From: Actinomycetota bacterium
GTDB taxonomy: Bacteria; Actinomycetota; Actinomycetes; Mycobacteriales; Mycobacteriaceae
Assembly (NCBI GenBank): GCA_005789055.1
Contig: SYAA01000304.1
Span: forward strand, 1 to 8,941
DNA: 8,941 nt
Direction: 5' to 3'
Shown here: positions 1 to 7,325 of the stretch, piece by piece
How the letters are laid out: each line of letters starts with the position of its first letter
Position numbering within the stretch: the stretch's first letter is position 1
Position numbers and translations under genes: made by a program
Notes under the pieces: model-generated
Database searches by the model: none
The model's input: the letters and a program-made list of their open reading frames with translations, nothing else
Told to the model about the DNA's origin: nothing

Positions 1-1533
1 ATCGGCCCCGACTGCGCTGTCTCGACTGCGGACGGCCGACAGGATCCCCTCCGCCACCAGCACCACGATCAGCGTCACGCCGAAGGACGGGTACAGCACG
101 GCCAGTGCGGTGGCGACGACGGCGATCGCGACCACCGCCCCGCGCGGGGTGTCGGCGCGCTGGGCATCGCTGGTTCGGCCCGGCAACCCGGTGCCGCCGG
201 TCGGCCGGCGCTTCCACCACATCAGCATCGCCGTGGTGATGCTCGTCAGCAGACCCAGGCACGCCAGTGTGGCCAGGATGCGGGTGAGCACTCCGTACTG
301 ATTGCCCATGTGCATGGCCACACTCCAACTGGTGATCCGTGCCAGTGCGCCGTCCTGGTCGGCGGTGGAGTTGGCGACCGTCTCGCCGGTGAACTGGTCG
401 AGGTAAAGGGTGCGCTGTTCGGAGAGCTTCTGCGGCCAGTGGTTGACGACCGTGTAACTGCCGTAGACCGTCTCATCGTTTGCGGTATCACCCGGGTAAT
501 CCGTGGGTGGAACGATGGAGTACCCCGGCAGCATGTTCTCCGACTTGGCGATCTCATCAATCGCGATAAATCCCAACGTCATCGGCACTGCGGGCCCCGG
601 ATCCGAGGCATAGATCGGGTCGTCTTTATCCGCCCACGCGATGCGCCTGCCGAGGCGGTCGAAGTCGCCGACCTTGGCCGGGGTGGAGGGTGCGTCCACC
701 TCGGTGCCCGGGGTCACCGTCGATGCGACCGCGCGCCAGTTCTCGCCCCAGTACCGCGACCACGTCAGTCCGGACACGATGTAGCCGATCAACACCACCG
801 AGAGCAGGATTCCGGTGGTGGCGTGCAGGTCGCGCCAGCGCAGCCGGCCGCCCTTGCGCCAGCGGATCGCCAACCGCGGCTTGCCACGCTCGGTGGCCCG
901 GGGCCACCATAGAAAGACCCCACTGGCCAGCAGCACCAGGATCCACACCGCGGTCATCTCGACGATGAGGTTTCCCACGCCCACCTTCATCGAGGCGTCG
1001 GGATAGGACGCCGGCGCGAAGACGTGCCCCAGGGCGGGCACCGACACGGTAGGGCCGTCGTTGCCGAAGAACCGATGCAATTGGTTGGCCCAGCCCACCA
1101 ATCCGTCCAGTTCCCGGCGCTGGCCGAGGTAGTTACCGGTGTAGGGATCGACGAATACCTGGGTGACGTTGCGCTCGCCCACCTCCGCGTTGTCGGGCGC
1201 CATGAAGTCGACCTGGGTGGATCGGTCCGGTGCCGCCGGCGGCGTCACCGCGTCCAGGATCATGTCCGCGGGAACCTGCTGGCGGGCGGTATCGACCTGG
1301 GCATCGAGAGAGACACCCGCGGTGCCCGTGCCAGCTGGATTCGGCTGCGAGACAACCGTGAGGTTGCGATGCAGCAGCAGGTCGAGGGGCTGGGTGTAGA
1401 GGATGATCAGACCGGTGCAGGCCAGTAGCAGCAGCGTCGGTGCCGCGAACAGGCCAACCCAGAAGTGCAGCCGCCAGATGCGGCGCAGGGTCGCTGCCTC
1501 ACCACGTCGTTGTGCACGCTCGACAGTGACCAC
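1..1533 (-). CDS. PepSY-associated transmembrane protein (PiuB-like), 3' end cut by window edge
   Basis: The frame is open from GTG at 1533 to base 1, giving 511 residues with no stop, so the C-terminus lies outside the window. The protein has about six hydrophobic segments, near residues 24-46, 187-210, 238-258, 414-440, 465-481 and 484-500. Two large extracytoplasmic loops (about 50-185 and 260-410) carry PepSY-like elements: FVDPYTGNYLGQR at 127-139 and LYLDQFTGE at 376-384. The short motifs QLHRFFG (151-157) and MHMGNQYG (407-414) are of the kind seen at loop ends in this family (COG3182, PepSY_TM). Members are inner-membrane proteins, often near iron-uptake genes or described as possible reductases; the substrate is unknown, and nothing here shows an iron link. 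The GTG start is chosen because GGAGGT lies four bases upstream. The gene is divergent from the ATP-grasp operon. The family assignment is firm and the function is not. Confidence 0.88.
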   Translation of the reverse strand, partial: MVTVERAQRRGEAATLRRIWRLHFWVGLFAAPTLLLLACTGLIILYTQPLDLLLHRNLTVVSQPNPAGTGTAGVSLDAQVDTARQQVPADMILDAVTPPAAPDRSTQVDFMAPDNAEVGERNVTQVFVDPYTGNYLGQRRELDGLVGWANQLHRFFGNDGPTVSVPALGHVFAPASYPDASMKVGVGNLIVEMTAVWILVLLASGVFLWWPRATERGKPRLAIRWRKGGRLRWRDLHATTGILLSVVLIGYIVSGLTWSRYWGENWRAVASTVTPGTEVDAPSTPAKVGDFDRLGRRIAWADKDDPIYASDPGPAVPMTLGFIAIDEIAKSENMLPGYSIVPPTDYPGDTANDETVYGSYTVVNHWPQKLSEQRTLYLDQFTGETVANSTADQDGALARITSWSVAMHMGNQYGVLTRILATLACLGLLTSITTAMLMWWKRRPTGGTGLPGRTSDAQRADTPRGAVVAIAVVATALAVLYPSFGVTLIVVLVAEGILSAVRSRDSAVGAD

Positions 1534-1537
1534 GCTT

Positions 1538-1543
1538 ACCTCC
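1538..1543 (-). promoter_or_regulatory. Ribosome binding site GGAGGT for the PepSY protein
   Basis: On the minus strand GGAGGT is followed by AAGC and then GTG at 1533. This strong Shine-Dalgarno match decides the GTG start; no competing ATG with comparable support is near. Confidence 0.75.
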
Positions 1544-1550
1544 AGTTGAG

Positions 1551-1566
1551 GCAGGTACCGACCTGC
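1551..1566. promoter_or_regulatory. Perfect inverted repeat in the divergent gap, possible operator
   Basis: GCAGGT-ACCG-ACCTGC is a perfect 6-bp inverted repeat with a 4-base spacer. It sits 18 bases upstream of the PepSY start and about 100 bases upstream of the ATP-grasp start. Next to it, a looser dyad (CCTC...GAGG, 1540-1548) overlaps the PepSY ribosome binding site. It could be a repressor operator or a hairpin in the PepSY leader. It does not match the IdeR/DtxR iron-box consensus, which I looked for because of the PepSY gene. A 6-bp arm can arise by chance in GC-rich DNA. Confidence 0.35.
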
Positions 1567-1653
1567 ATCCCACTAGTCGTATGGGCGGGTGCGCGGGTTC
1601 CCGGGCGACGTAAGTTTGACGAGCGAGCCGTCAGGCCCGGGTAGGCGAAAGTC

Positions 1654-1660
1654 AGGAGGT
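1654..1660 (+). promoter_or_regulatory. Ribosome binding site AGGAGGT for the ATP-grasp/alpha-E gene
   Basis: AGGAGGT ends six bases before GTG at 1667. The same frame extends upstream to a GTG at 1589, but that start has no comparable ribosome binding site and would place this strong site inside the coding region. A TTG at 1664 is in frame but too close. The site therefore favours the start at 1667. Confidence 0.75.
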
Positions 1661-1666
1661 GGGTTG

Positions 1667-4339
1667 GTGTCGCTGTCGCCGACCGGCTCCGACGCGGGTA
1701 CCGGCGGGCCGGATCCGGATCGACTGCTGGCCGGCTACCGCGCCGGCCTGGCACAGCAGGCGCTGTTCGACACCGGTGCCGACTCGGGGACATCGGACCG
1801 GTCCGGCTACGACGAACTTCTCGAACCTGCCGGCGACGTCCGCGCCGACTGGCGCGAACTCGAAGCCCTCATCGCCGAACGCGGCCGCGACGGCCTGCAT
1901 CGGCTCCAGGAGGTAGTTCGCAGACTCGTCGACGACAACGGCATCGGCTACATCGAGATCGACCCGCACGGTGAGGCCGGCACCGATCACCGGGACGTGG
2001 CAGCGCCGGGCGTCTGGCACCTGGACGGTATCCCGCTGCTGCTGTCGGCACCGGACTGGACCACGTTGGAAGCCGGCGTGTTGCAGCGGTCGCGACTGCT
2101 CGACGCGATCCTCACCGATCTCTATGGTGAGCAACGTTCGCTGACCAGTGGCACGCTGCCGCCCGAGTTGTTGTTCGGGCACCCCGGGTATCTCCGAGCG
2201 GTCCGCGGCATCCAGATCCCGGGCCGTCATCAACTCTTCATGCTCGGTTGTGACCTCAGTCGCGCCGGCGACGGCCGTTTCGTCGTCAACGCCGACTGGA
2301 CGCAGGCACCATCGGGTGCCGGCTACGCACTTGCGGACCGACGAGTGGTGGCGCGCGCGATCCCGGACGCCTACGAACGGATCCGGCCCAGACCGGTCTC
2401 ACCGTTCGCCCAGGCGCTGCGTCTGGCGTTGATCGACGCCGCCCCGGAGGCTGCCGAGGATCCGGTGGTGGTGGTGCTCAGCCCCGGCATTCACTCCGAG
2501 ACCGCGTTCGATCAGGCCTACCTGGCAACGGTTCTGGGTTTTCCGTTAGTCGAGAGCGCTGATCTGGTGGTGCGCGACGGCAACTTGTGGATGCGATCGA
2601 TGGGCACGCTCACCCAGGTTGATGTGGTGTTGCGCCGCGTTGACGCCGATTACGCCGATCCCCTGGACCTGCGCCCGGATTCCAGGCTCGGTGTCGTCGG
2701 CCTGGTTGAGGTACTGCGCCGCGGTGCAGTGACAGTGGTCAATGGACTTGGCAGCGGAATACTGGAAAGTGCAGGGCTGCAACGTTTTCTACCGCAACTT
2801 GCTGACCTGTTAACGGGGGAGGAACCGCTCCTGGGCGCGCCGCAATCGTATTGGGCCGGCATCGACTCGGAGCGCTCGCACCTACTGGCGCGATTGTCTG
2901 CTCTGGTGATCAAGTCGACCGTCGGGACCGAGACCATCGTGGGGGCGAACCTGTCGGGGGCTCAGCGTGCGGAGTTGACTGCGAGGATCGAGTCGGCGCC
3001 GTGGCAGTGGGTCGGCCAGGAGCCGCCGGAATTCTCTTCGGCACCCACCGACCATGTACCCGGCGCATTGTCCGCGGCCGGAGTCGGCATTCGGTTGTTC
3101 ACCGTCTCCCAGCGCAGCGGCTACGCCCCCATGGCCGGCGGTCTCGGATACGTGCTGGCGCCGGGTGCCGGAGCCGCCAGACTCACCAAGATCGCGGCCA
3201 AAGATGTTTGGGTGCGACCGCCCTCGCGGGCCACCGCCGATCACTCGATCACCATCGCGTCGGTGAAACTGCCCAGCGGTGCGGTGTTCGTTGACTCGCC
3301 GCGGGTGCTCTCGGACCTGTTCTGGATCGGGCGCTACGCGGAACGCGCCGAAGGTCTGGCCCGACTGCTGATCGTCAGCCGTGAGCGCTACCACGAGTTC
3401 CGCAATCGACCCGACGCCGCGGGCTACGAATGCCTACCGGTGTTGCTCGGCGCCTTGCGCCGCGTCACCGAGGAGAAGGCCGTCGCCGACGACGCCGACG
3501 CGGATCTGGTGCCCGACGCGCCGCGAACGATGCGATCGCTGACGGTGGATCGGACGCGACCGGGATCGTTGGCGCAGTCCGTCGAGCGACTCGGCCAGGC
3601 AGCGCGTGCGGTGCGCGATCAGATGTCCAACGACACCTGGATGGTCCTGGGCGCAGTCGAGCGCGCGCTGGCCGAGCAGGAGGTCGTGACTCAGATCGAC
3701 CGGATCGGACGCCGGATCTCCGACGACACGTCGCTGGCCCGGGTCCAGCAGCGGACGCTGGCCGGCATGTTGGCGCTGTCGGGCATGACGGCGGAGTCGA
3801 TGGTCCATGACCCCGGCTGGACGATGCTCGACATCGGCAGGCGGATAGAGCGTGGACTGGCGTTGACGGCGCTGCTGCGCGCAACCCTGACCCAGCAGCG
3901 CGTTCCCGGCGCAGAGCAGGCGATCACCGAAGCAGTCCTGGTGGCCTGCGAGTCTGCGGTGGTCTACCGGCGGCGAAACCTCGGACAGATCAGCGTGCCG
4001 GCGGTTGCCGAACTCCTGCTCTTCGACATCGCTAACCCCAGGTCGCTGATCTACCAGTTGGATCGGTTGCGATCCGGCCTTCGCGTAATGCCAGCGGCCT
4101 CGGGTTCCTCCAAAGCCGATCGGATTGTCGAGGGCATCACCGCCAGGTTGCGCCGACTGGACTCCAGTGAGTTCGCCGACGTCGACCCCGCCGGCCACCG
4201 CACCGAACTCGACATGTTGCTGGCCGCGACGCATAGCGGGCTACTCGAGCTTGCCGATGTCATCACCAGCACCCAGTTGTCCCTGCCCGGCGACATGCAA
4301 CCGCTATGGGGGCCGGATCCGCAGCAGGTGCTGCCGTGA
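1667..4339 (+). CDS. Circularly permuted ATP-grasp / alpha-E domain fusion protein
   Basis: The 890-residue protein has two parts. Residues about 45-535 are a circularly permuted ATP-grasp region (DUF404/DUF407, COG2308 type). Markers are GYDELLEP at 47-54, RAVRGIQIPG at 178-186, the APSGAGYAL segment at 214-222, and RRVDADYADPLDLRPDSRLGVVGL at 323-346. Residues about 543-880 are an alpha-helical alpha-E domain (COG2307 type), with LFWIGRYAERAEGLARLL at 551-568 and DPGWTMLDIGRRIERG at 715-730. The length and order match the fused form in mycobacteria; from memory M. tuberculosis Rv2567 (884 aa) is the counterpart. The family is predicted to catalyse ATP-dependent amide or peptide bond formation in the cytoplasm; no signal peptide or membrane segment is seen. 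Where canonical relatives have a glycine-rich loop after a conserved lysine, this protein reads IKSTVGTETIVG (415-426), so activity may be altered. The stop overlaps the next gene's start (GTGA), implying coupled translation. Confidence 0.92.
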   Translation: MSLSPTGSDAGTGGPDPDRLLAGYRAGLAQQALFDTGADSGTSDRSGYDELLEPAGDVRADWRELEALIAERGRDGLHRLQEVVRRLVDDNGIGYIEIDPHGEAGTDHRDVAAPGVWHLDGIPLLLSAPDWTTLEAGVLQRSRLLDAILTDLYGEQRSLTSGTLPPELLFGHPGYLRAVRGIQIPGRHQLFMLGCDLSRAGDGRFVVNADWTQAPSGAGYALADRRVVARAIPDAYERIRPRPVSPFAQALRLALIDAAPEAAEDPVVVVLSPGIHSETAFDQAYLATVLGFPLVESADLVVRDGNLWMRSMGTLTQVDVVLRRVDADYADPLDLRPDSRLGVVGLVEVLRRGAVTVVNGLGSGILESAGLQRFLPQLADLLTGEEPLLGAPQSYWAGIDSERSHLLARLSALVIKSTVGTETIVGANLSGAQRAELTARIESAPWQWVGQEPPEFSSAPTDHVPGALSAAGVGIRLFTVSQRSGYAPMAGGLGYVLAPGAGAARLTKIAAKDVWVRPPSRATADHSITIASVKLPSGAVFVDSPRVLSDLFWIGRYAERAEGLARLLIVSRERYHEFRNRPDAAGYECLPVLLGALRRVTEEKAVADDADADLVPDAPRTMRSLTVDRTRPGSLAQSVERLGQAARAVRDQMSNDTWMVLGAVERALAEQEVVTQIDRIGRRISDDTSLARVQQRTLAGMLALSGMTAESMVHDPGWTMLDIGRRIERGLALTALLRATLTQQRVPGAEQAITEAVLVACESAVVYRRRNLGQISVPAVAELLLFDIANPRSLIYQLDRLRSGLRVMPAASGSSKADRIVEGITARLRRLDSSEFADVDPAGHRTELDMLLAATHSGLLELADVITSTQLSLPGDMQPLWGPDPQQVLP

Positions 4340-5220
4340 ACCGCCGTTACCGCATCACCCATCGGACGGAGTACCGCTACTCCGGTGTGGTGACCAACTC
4401 CTATGGCCGCGGGCATCTGACTCCGCGCGACACCCGCCGTCAGCGCTGTCTGTCCTTCGATTTGACGGTCGATCCCGAACCCGCTGACCGATCCACCAGC
4501 CGCGACGCCTACGGGAACGTCAGCTCCTATTTTCAGGTGACCGAACGCCATCACGCGCTCACGGTGGTCAGTGAGTCCGTCGTCGACGTGGTGCCGCCCG
4601 TACCGGAGGTCTACCGGGAGGGTGCCGCGCTTGCCGCCTGGGAGACGGCGCGTCCGTCAGATCGTCGCGGCATCCTGGCCACCGAGTTCGCGATGGACAC
4701 CCATCCGGCCGAAATCACCGGTGCGGTAGTCGATTACGCCGCGCCGAGCTTCATCCCCGGTCGACCGCTGATCGAGGTTCTGCGCGACCTGAACACACGG
4801 ATCTTCAACGACTTCACCTTTCGTACCGGATCCACCACGGTATCCACCCGAGTCGATCAGGTCCTTCGGGCGCGCGCCGGTGTGTGCCAGGATTTCGCCC
4901 GCCTGGCCATCGCCTGCCTGCGGGCTAACGGCTTAGCAGTGAGCTACGTGTCCGGCTATCTGGCCACCGATCCGCCGCCAGGAAAAGAACGGCTGTTCGG
5001 TGTCGACGCCACACACGCCTGGGCTGCGGTATGGACGCCACAGAATCAGTGGCTGGGACTGGACCCGACGAACGACCAATTCGTCGACGAGCGCTACATC
5101 ACCGTGGGGTGGGGTCGTGACTATGCCGACATCCCGCCACTGCGCGGCATCATCTACACCGACTCCGAGCACAGCGTCATCGACGTATCGGTAGATGTGG
5201 TTGCGCTGGACGTGCCCTAA
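4336..5220 (+). CDS. Transglutaminase-like cysteine protein with N-terminal bacterial transglutaminase domain
   Basis: The 294-residue protein begins with the family's usual beta-rich N-terminal domain (about residues 4-82, with YRITHRTEYRY at 5-15 and LTPRDTRRQR nearby). The transglutaminase/protease core follows at about 160-250. The catalytic triad is intact: Cys184 in RAGVCQDFA, His227 in DATHAWA and Asp243 in LGLDPTND. The GRDYADIPP segment near the C-terminus is also typical (COG1305). Bacterial members usually act as peptidases or amidases rather than protein cross-linkers. There is no signal peptide, so it is probably cytoplasmic. GTG at 4336 is chosen because it places the conserved YRITH motif five residues from the start and overlaps the upstream stop as GTGA; an ATG at 4306 is in frame but inside the upstream gene. 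It is the likely partner of the ATP-grasp/alpha-E protein. Its stop overlaps the stop of the opposite-strand metalloprotease. Confidence 0.93.
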   Translation: MNRRYRITHRTEYRYSGVVTNSYGRGHLTPRDTRRQRCLSFDLTVDPEPADRSTSRDAYGNVSSYFQVTERHHALTVVSESVVDVVPPVPEVYREGAALAAWETARPSDRRGILATEFAMDTHPAEITGAVVDYAAPSFIPGRPLIEVLRDLNTRIFNDFTFRTGSTTVSTRVDQVLRARAGVCQDFARLAIACLRANGLAVSYVSGYLATDPPPGKERLFGVDATHAWAAVWTPQNQWLGLDPTNDQFVDERYITVGWGRDYADIPPLRGIIYTDSEHSVIDVSVDVVALDVP

Positions 5221-7118
5221 CTCTGCTCGCGTTTACGCGACCGGCGAAGGAAGAACACACCGATGAAAGCCAATGCGGCACTGCCCGGTTGCGGCGCGAT
5301 GGTGTAGCCGAGGTCGGCGAGGATCCCGAGTTCCACCGGAGTGAGCGTTCTGATGCCCTGGCCCGAAAACACCTGAGCGTTCATCAGTTTGCGATTCGAG
5401 CCGGTGAAAGTGCGGTCGTTGAGGTGCGAGATCGAACTGCCGGACTCCCAGGAGCCGGGAGTGTAAAGGGGTACGAGTCCGCCGTAGGCGGCGACGGCGT
5501 CGGGTCCGCTGAAGTAGAGTCCGCTGTTGCCGCCGGTCAGGTTCGGTGTGTAGGCGTTCTTCCAGAGGTAATTGCTGCCGATCACCTTCGTGCCGTCGGC
5601 GTTGACCAGAAAACTGTCGAATACCGTCCAGGTGGTGCCGGTGTTCGATCCCGGTTGGTCGGTGTAGGACAGGAAGCCCAGGGTGTGGGTCAGTTCGTGC
5701 AGTGCCACCGACTCGAGGTCGTACTGGCGGTAGGCGATGGAGTCGCCGGTGGCCCAGTTCTGGGCGAAGTTCCAGTTGATGTCGCCGTCCGCGTCCGACC
5801 CGTTGGAGTCCACTCCGGTGAGGATTTTGTGCTGGACCACCGTCGGCAGGAAGCCGGGGCCGGCGGTGGTGAAATCGCTGCCCGCCGTCGCGAGCGTCGA
5901 GGACAGCGGCAAGTACTCCCCGGTGACATCGAAGGTGACGACCACCGGCGAGTCCACCACGATGTACGCCGCGAGTGCGGCCGCCGCCGATTCTAGTGAG
6001 CTGCGGGCGGCTGGCGACCAGAGCTGGCTTCCGCTGCCGTAGACGAACTGGAACTGCAGCAGCGATCCGGCGCCGACGCCCTGTCGCACCGCCACGCTTG
6101 CGGTGGTGCTGGGCGGGCGGAAGAGGTCGAGCAGGTTGATGTGGAAGCCCGGATCGGCGGCCGCGACGGTGAAGGTGTCGATGCCGGTGAATTCCGGGCC
6201 GGGCGTGTAGGTGTAGCCGCCGGCGGAATCGATCGCAACGCTGCCGTATCGGGGATCGCCGGTAAGGCTGTAGACGATCCGGTCGCCCTCGGGATCGGAG
6301 GCGCCGATACTGCCGGTGATCGGCCCTTCGCTCTGTCCGGTGATCTGCACCGGACTGACCGACGGTGCCTGGTTGAAGAACGTGCGGCGCACCAGCAGCG
6401 CCACGCCCTCGATCAACCCCTGGATGGGGGAGAGCAGTCCCGACAGCAGGTCGGTCGCCGCCGCGGCGGCGCGTGGAGTGCGCGCCGCAGCCACGCTGGC
6501 CGTCACCCGGGGTGTCGGTGCAAGAACCGCTGGTTCGGGCAGCTTCAGGTCGCCGGATGTCGCAATCGAGACCGCAGGTGCCAGTGCTTCCGACTGCACG
6601 GCGCTGGTTTCCCCGGCGTCCGGGGTGTTTGAGCCCTGGATGTATGAGCCCTGGGTGTTGGGGCTTGGGGTTCGGACGCCCGGGGTGTTGGAGCCGGGGC
6701 TGGTGGGCGTCAGTGCGGCCCGTACCGCGCTGCTATCGGCGGGCGATCGCGTCGCCCGCGATTGGCTGCGGTTGGGCCGTGGGGCAATACGGTCCAACTT
6801 CGGGACTGGTCCGACGTCGGCCGCGATGCTGGCCGCACTGGGCCTAATCGGCTCCGCCGGGGCGGTTTCGGGAGCGGCCACCTCCGGTGGGGTGAGGCTT
6901 TTTTCCGCCCGCGCCTCCCGGACCGGCCGGCGCGCGGCCGCGGCTGCCTGGCGCGGACCGGGGCGTTCAGCGCTGTCGGAAATCCCAGCGCTGTCGGAAG
7001 TTGTGGCGGTAGAGGCTCCGGCAGCGTCATCCGCCGCCGCGACGGCGGGAGTCGCCAGGGCCAGTCCCGTTGCGAGGGCGACTGCGCCCAGTGGCGCCGT
7101 GAGAGCAAACTTCGACAT
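5217..7118 (-). CDS. Secreted zinc metalloprotease with Ig/cadherin-like module and PEP-CTERM-like tail
   Basis: The 633-residue protein starts with a signal peptide (hydrophobic core about 5-23, Ala-rich cleavage region about 24-29). Then come a disordered Ala/Pro/Ser/Arg-rich stretch (30-220) with a pentapeptide repeat at 141-165, an amphipathic LLSGLLSPIQGLIEG segment, and an Ig/cadherin-like module (about 249-345: FNQAPS, SDPEGD, GGYTYTPG, IDTFTV). The protease part follows. HELTHTLGF has His474, Glu475 and His478. Candidate later elements are His565 in SISHLND, as third zinc ligand, and Met579 in KLMNA, as Met-turn. That spacing resembles leishmanolysin-type (M8) metzincins, and the metzincin ligand at position 11 of the motif is absent (Ser). 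The C-terminal 26 residues read Pro-Gln-Pro-Gly, a short hydrophobic run, then RRSRKR. The ATG at 7118 fits GAGGGGGT better than the adjacent GTG at 7121. The substrate is unknown. Confidence 0.85.
   Translation of the reverse strand: MSKFALTAPLGAVALATGLALATPAVAAADDAAGASTATTSDSAGISDSAERPGPRQAAAAARRPVREARAEKSLTPPEVAAPETAPAEPIRPSAASIAADVGPVPKLDRIAPRPNRSQSRATRSPADSSAVRAALTPTSPGSNTPGVRTPSPNTQGSYIQGSNTPDAGETSAVQSEALAPAVSIATSGDLKLPEPAVLAPTPRVTASVAAARTPRAAAAATDLLSGLLSPIQGLIEGVALLVRRTFFNQAPSVSPVQITGQSEGPITGSIGASDPEGDRIVYSLTGDPRYGSVAIDSAGGYTYTPGPEFTGIDTFTVAAADPGFHINLLDLFRPPSTTASVAVRQGVGAGSLLQFQFVYGSGSQLWSPAARSSLESAAAALAAYIVVDSPVVVTFDVTGEYLPLSSTLATAGSDFTTAGPGFLPTVVQHKILTGVDSNGSDADGDINWNFAQNWATGDSIAYRQYDLESVALHELTHTLGFLSYTDQPGSNTGTTWTVFDSFLVNADGTKVIGSNYLWKNAYTPNLTGGNSGLYFSGPDAVAAYGGLVPLYTPGSWESGSSISHLNDRTFTGSNRKLMNAQVFSGQGIRTLTPVELGILADLGYTIAPQPGSAALAFIGVFFLRRSRKREQS
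6621..6695 (-). repeat. Five 15-bp tandem units encoding pentapeptide repeats
   Basis: Five in-register 15-bp units encode, in protein order, GSNTP, GVRTP, SPNTQ, GSYIQ and GSNTP (residues 141-165 of the metalloprotease). The first and last units encode the same peptide; units at both ends share the GGTGTT core on the plus strand. The array lies in the low-complexity stretch between the signal peptide and the Ig-like module, so it is probably a flexible or glycosylated spacer. Unit number may vary between strains. Confidence 0.8.
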
Positions 7119-7124
7119 CACCGC

Positions 7125-7132
7125 ACCCCCTC
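7125..7132 (-). promoter_or_regulatory. Ribosome binding site GAGGGGGT for the metalloprotease
   Basis: On the minus strand GAGGGGGT is followed by GCGGTG and then ATG at 7118. Spacing is good for this ATG and too short for the overlapping upstream GTG at 7121, so ATG is preferred. Confidence 0.6.
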
Positions 7133-7162
7133 GATGTCTGCCGGTGAAGGCCTCAAGGAATC

Positions 7163-7192
7163 AACCTATCGGCGCAGCAACCCCGTCGTCAA
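7163..7192 (-). promoter_or_regulatory. Predicted SigA-type promoter of the metalloprotease gene
   Basis: On the minus strand TTGACG (7192-7187) is followed by an 18-base spacer and TAGGTT (7168-7163), which matches the mycobacterial TANNNT -10 form. A start site about seven bases further on would give a 5' leader of roughly 38 bases that contains the ribosome binding site. This is the best promoter candidate in the window. Confidence 0.6.
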
Positions 7193-7296
7193 CATCGCCA
7201 CGCGGTTCGACCACCATTGAGCTGCGGTTTTTCGCCTGGACGCTGGTCTCGAGGCTACGTTCGGGAGGCGGATCGGGAAAACACCCACGCACACGC

Positions 7297-7325
7297 TTGA
7301 CGCAGTGTTTGCTCAACGACAGACT
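7297..7325 (+). promoter_or_regulatory. Weak promoter candidate for the PGRS gene
   Basis: TTGACG (7297-7302) is a good -35 match. With a 17-base spacer the -10 would be CAGACT (7320-7325), which keeps only the A and final T of TANNNT. It would start transcription near 7331-7333, inside the inverted repeat at 7324-7341. The -10 is poor, so confidence is low. Confidence 0.3.

Noticed and set aside
310..912. Plus-strand open frame (200 residues) opposite the PepSY gene
   Set aside because: It is antisense to a 511-codon open frame with transmembrane segments and PepSY motifs. Its composition is typical of a shadow frame.
1534..1566. Possible IdeR iron box near the PepSY start
   Set aside because: The dyads present do not match TTAGGTTAGSCTAACCTAA well enough; only the general symmetry is shared.
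1616..1647. TTGACG at 1616-1621 as the promoter of the ATP-grasp operon
   Set aside because: No TANNNT -10 occurs at 16-19 bases; the nearest TAGGCG is off-spaced and lacks the final T, and the start would fall on the ribosome binding site.
3434..4234. Minus-strand open frame (266 residues) inside the alpha-E coding region
   Set aside because: It is antisense to a clear alpha-E domain and has a His/Gln/Arg/Gly-rich shadow composition with no motifs.
5217..5294. LPXTG-type sortase signal at the metalloprotease C-terminus
   Set aside because: No LPXTG or close variant occurs before the hydrophobic run; the motif is Pro-Gln-Pro-Gly.
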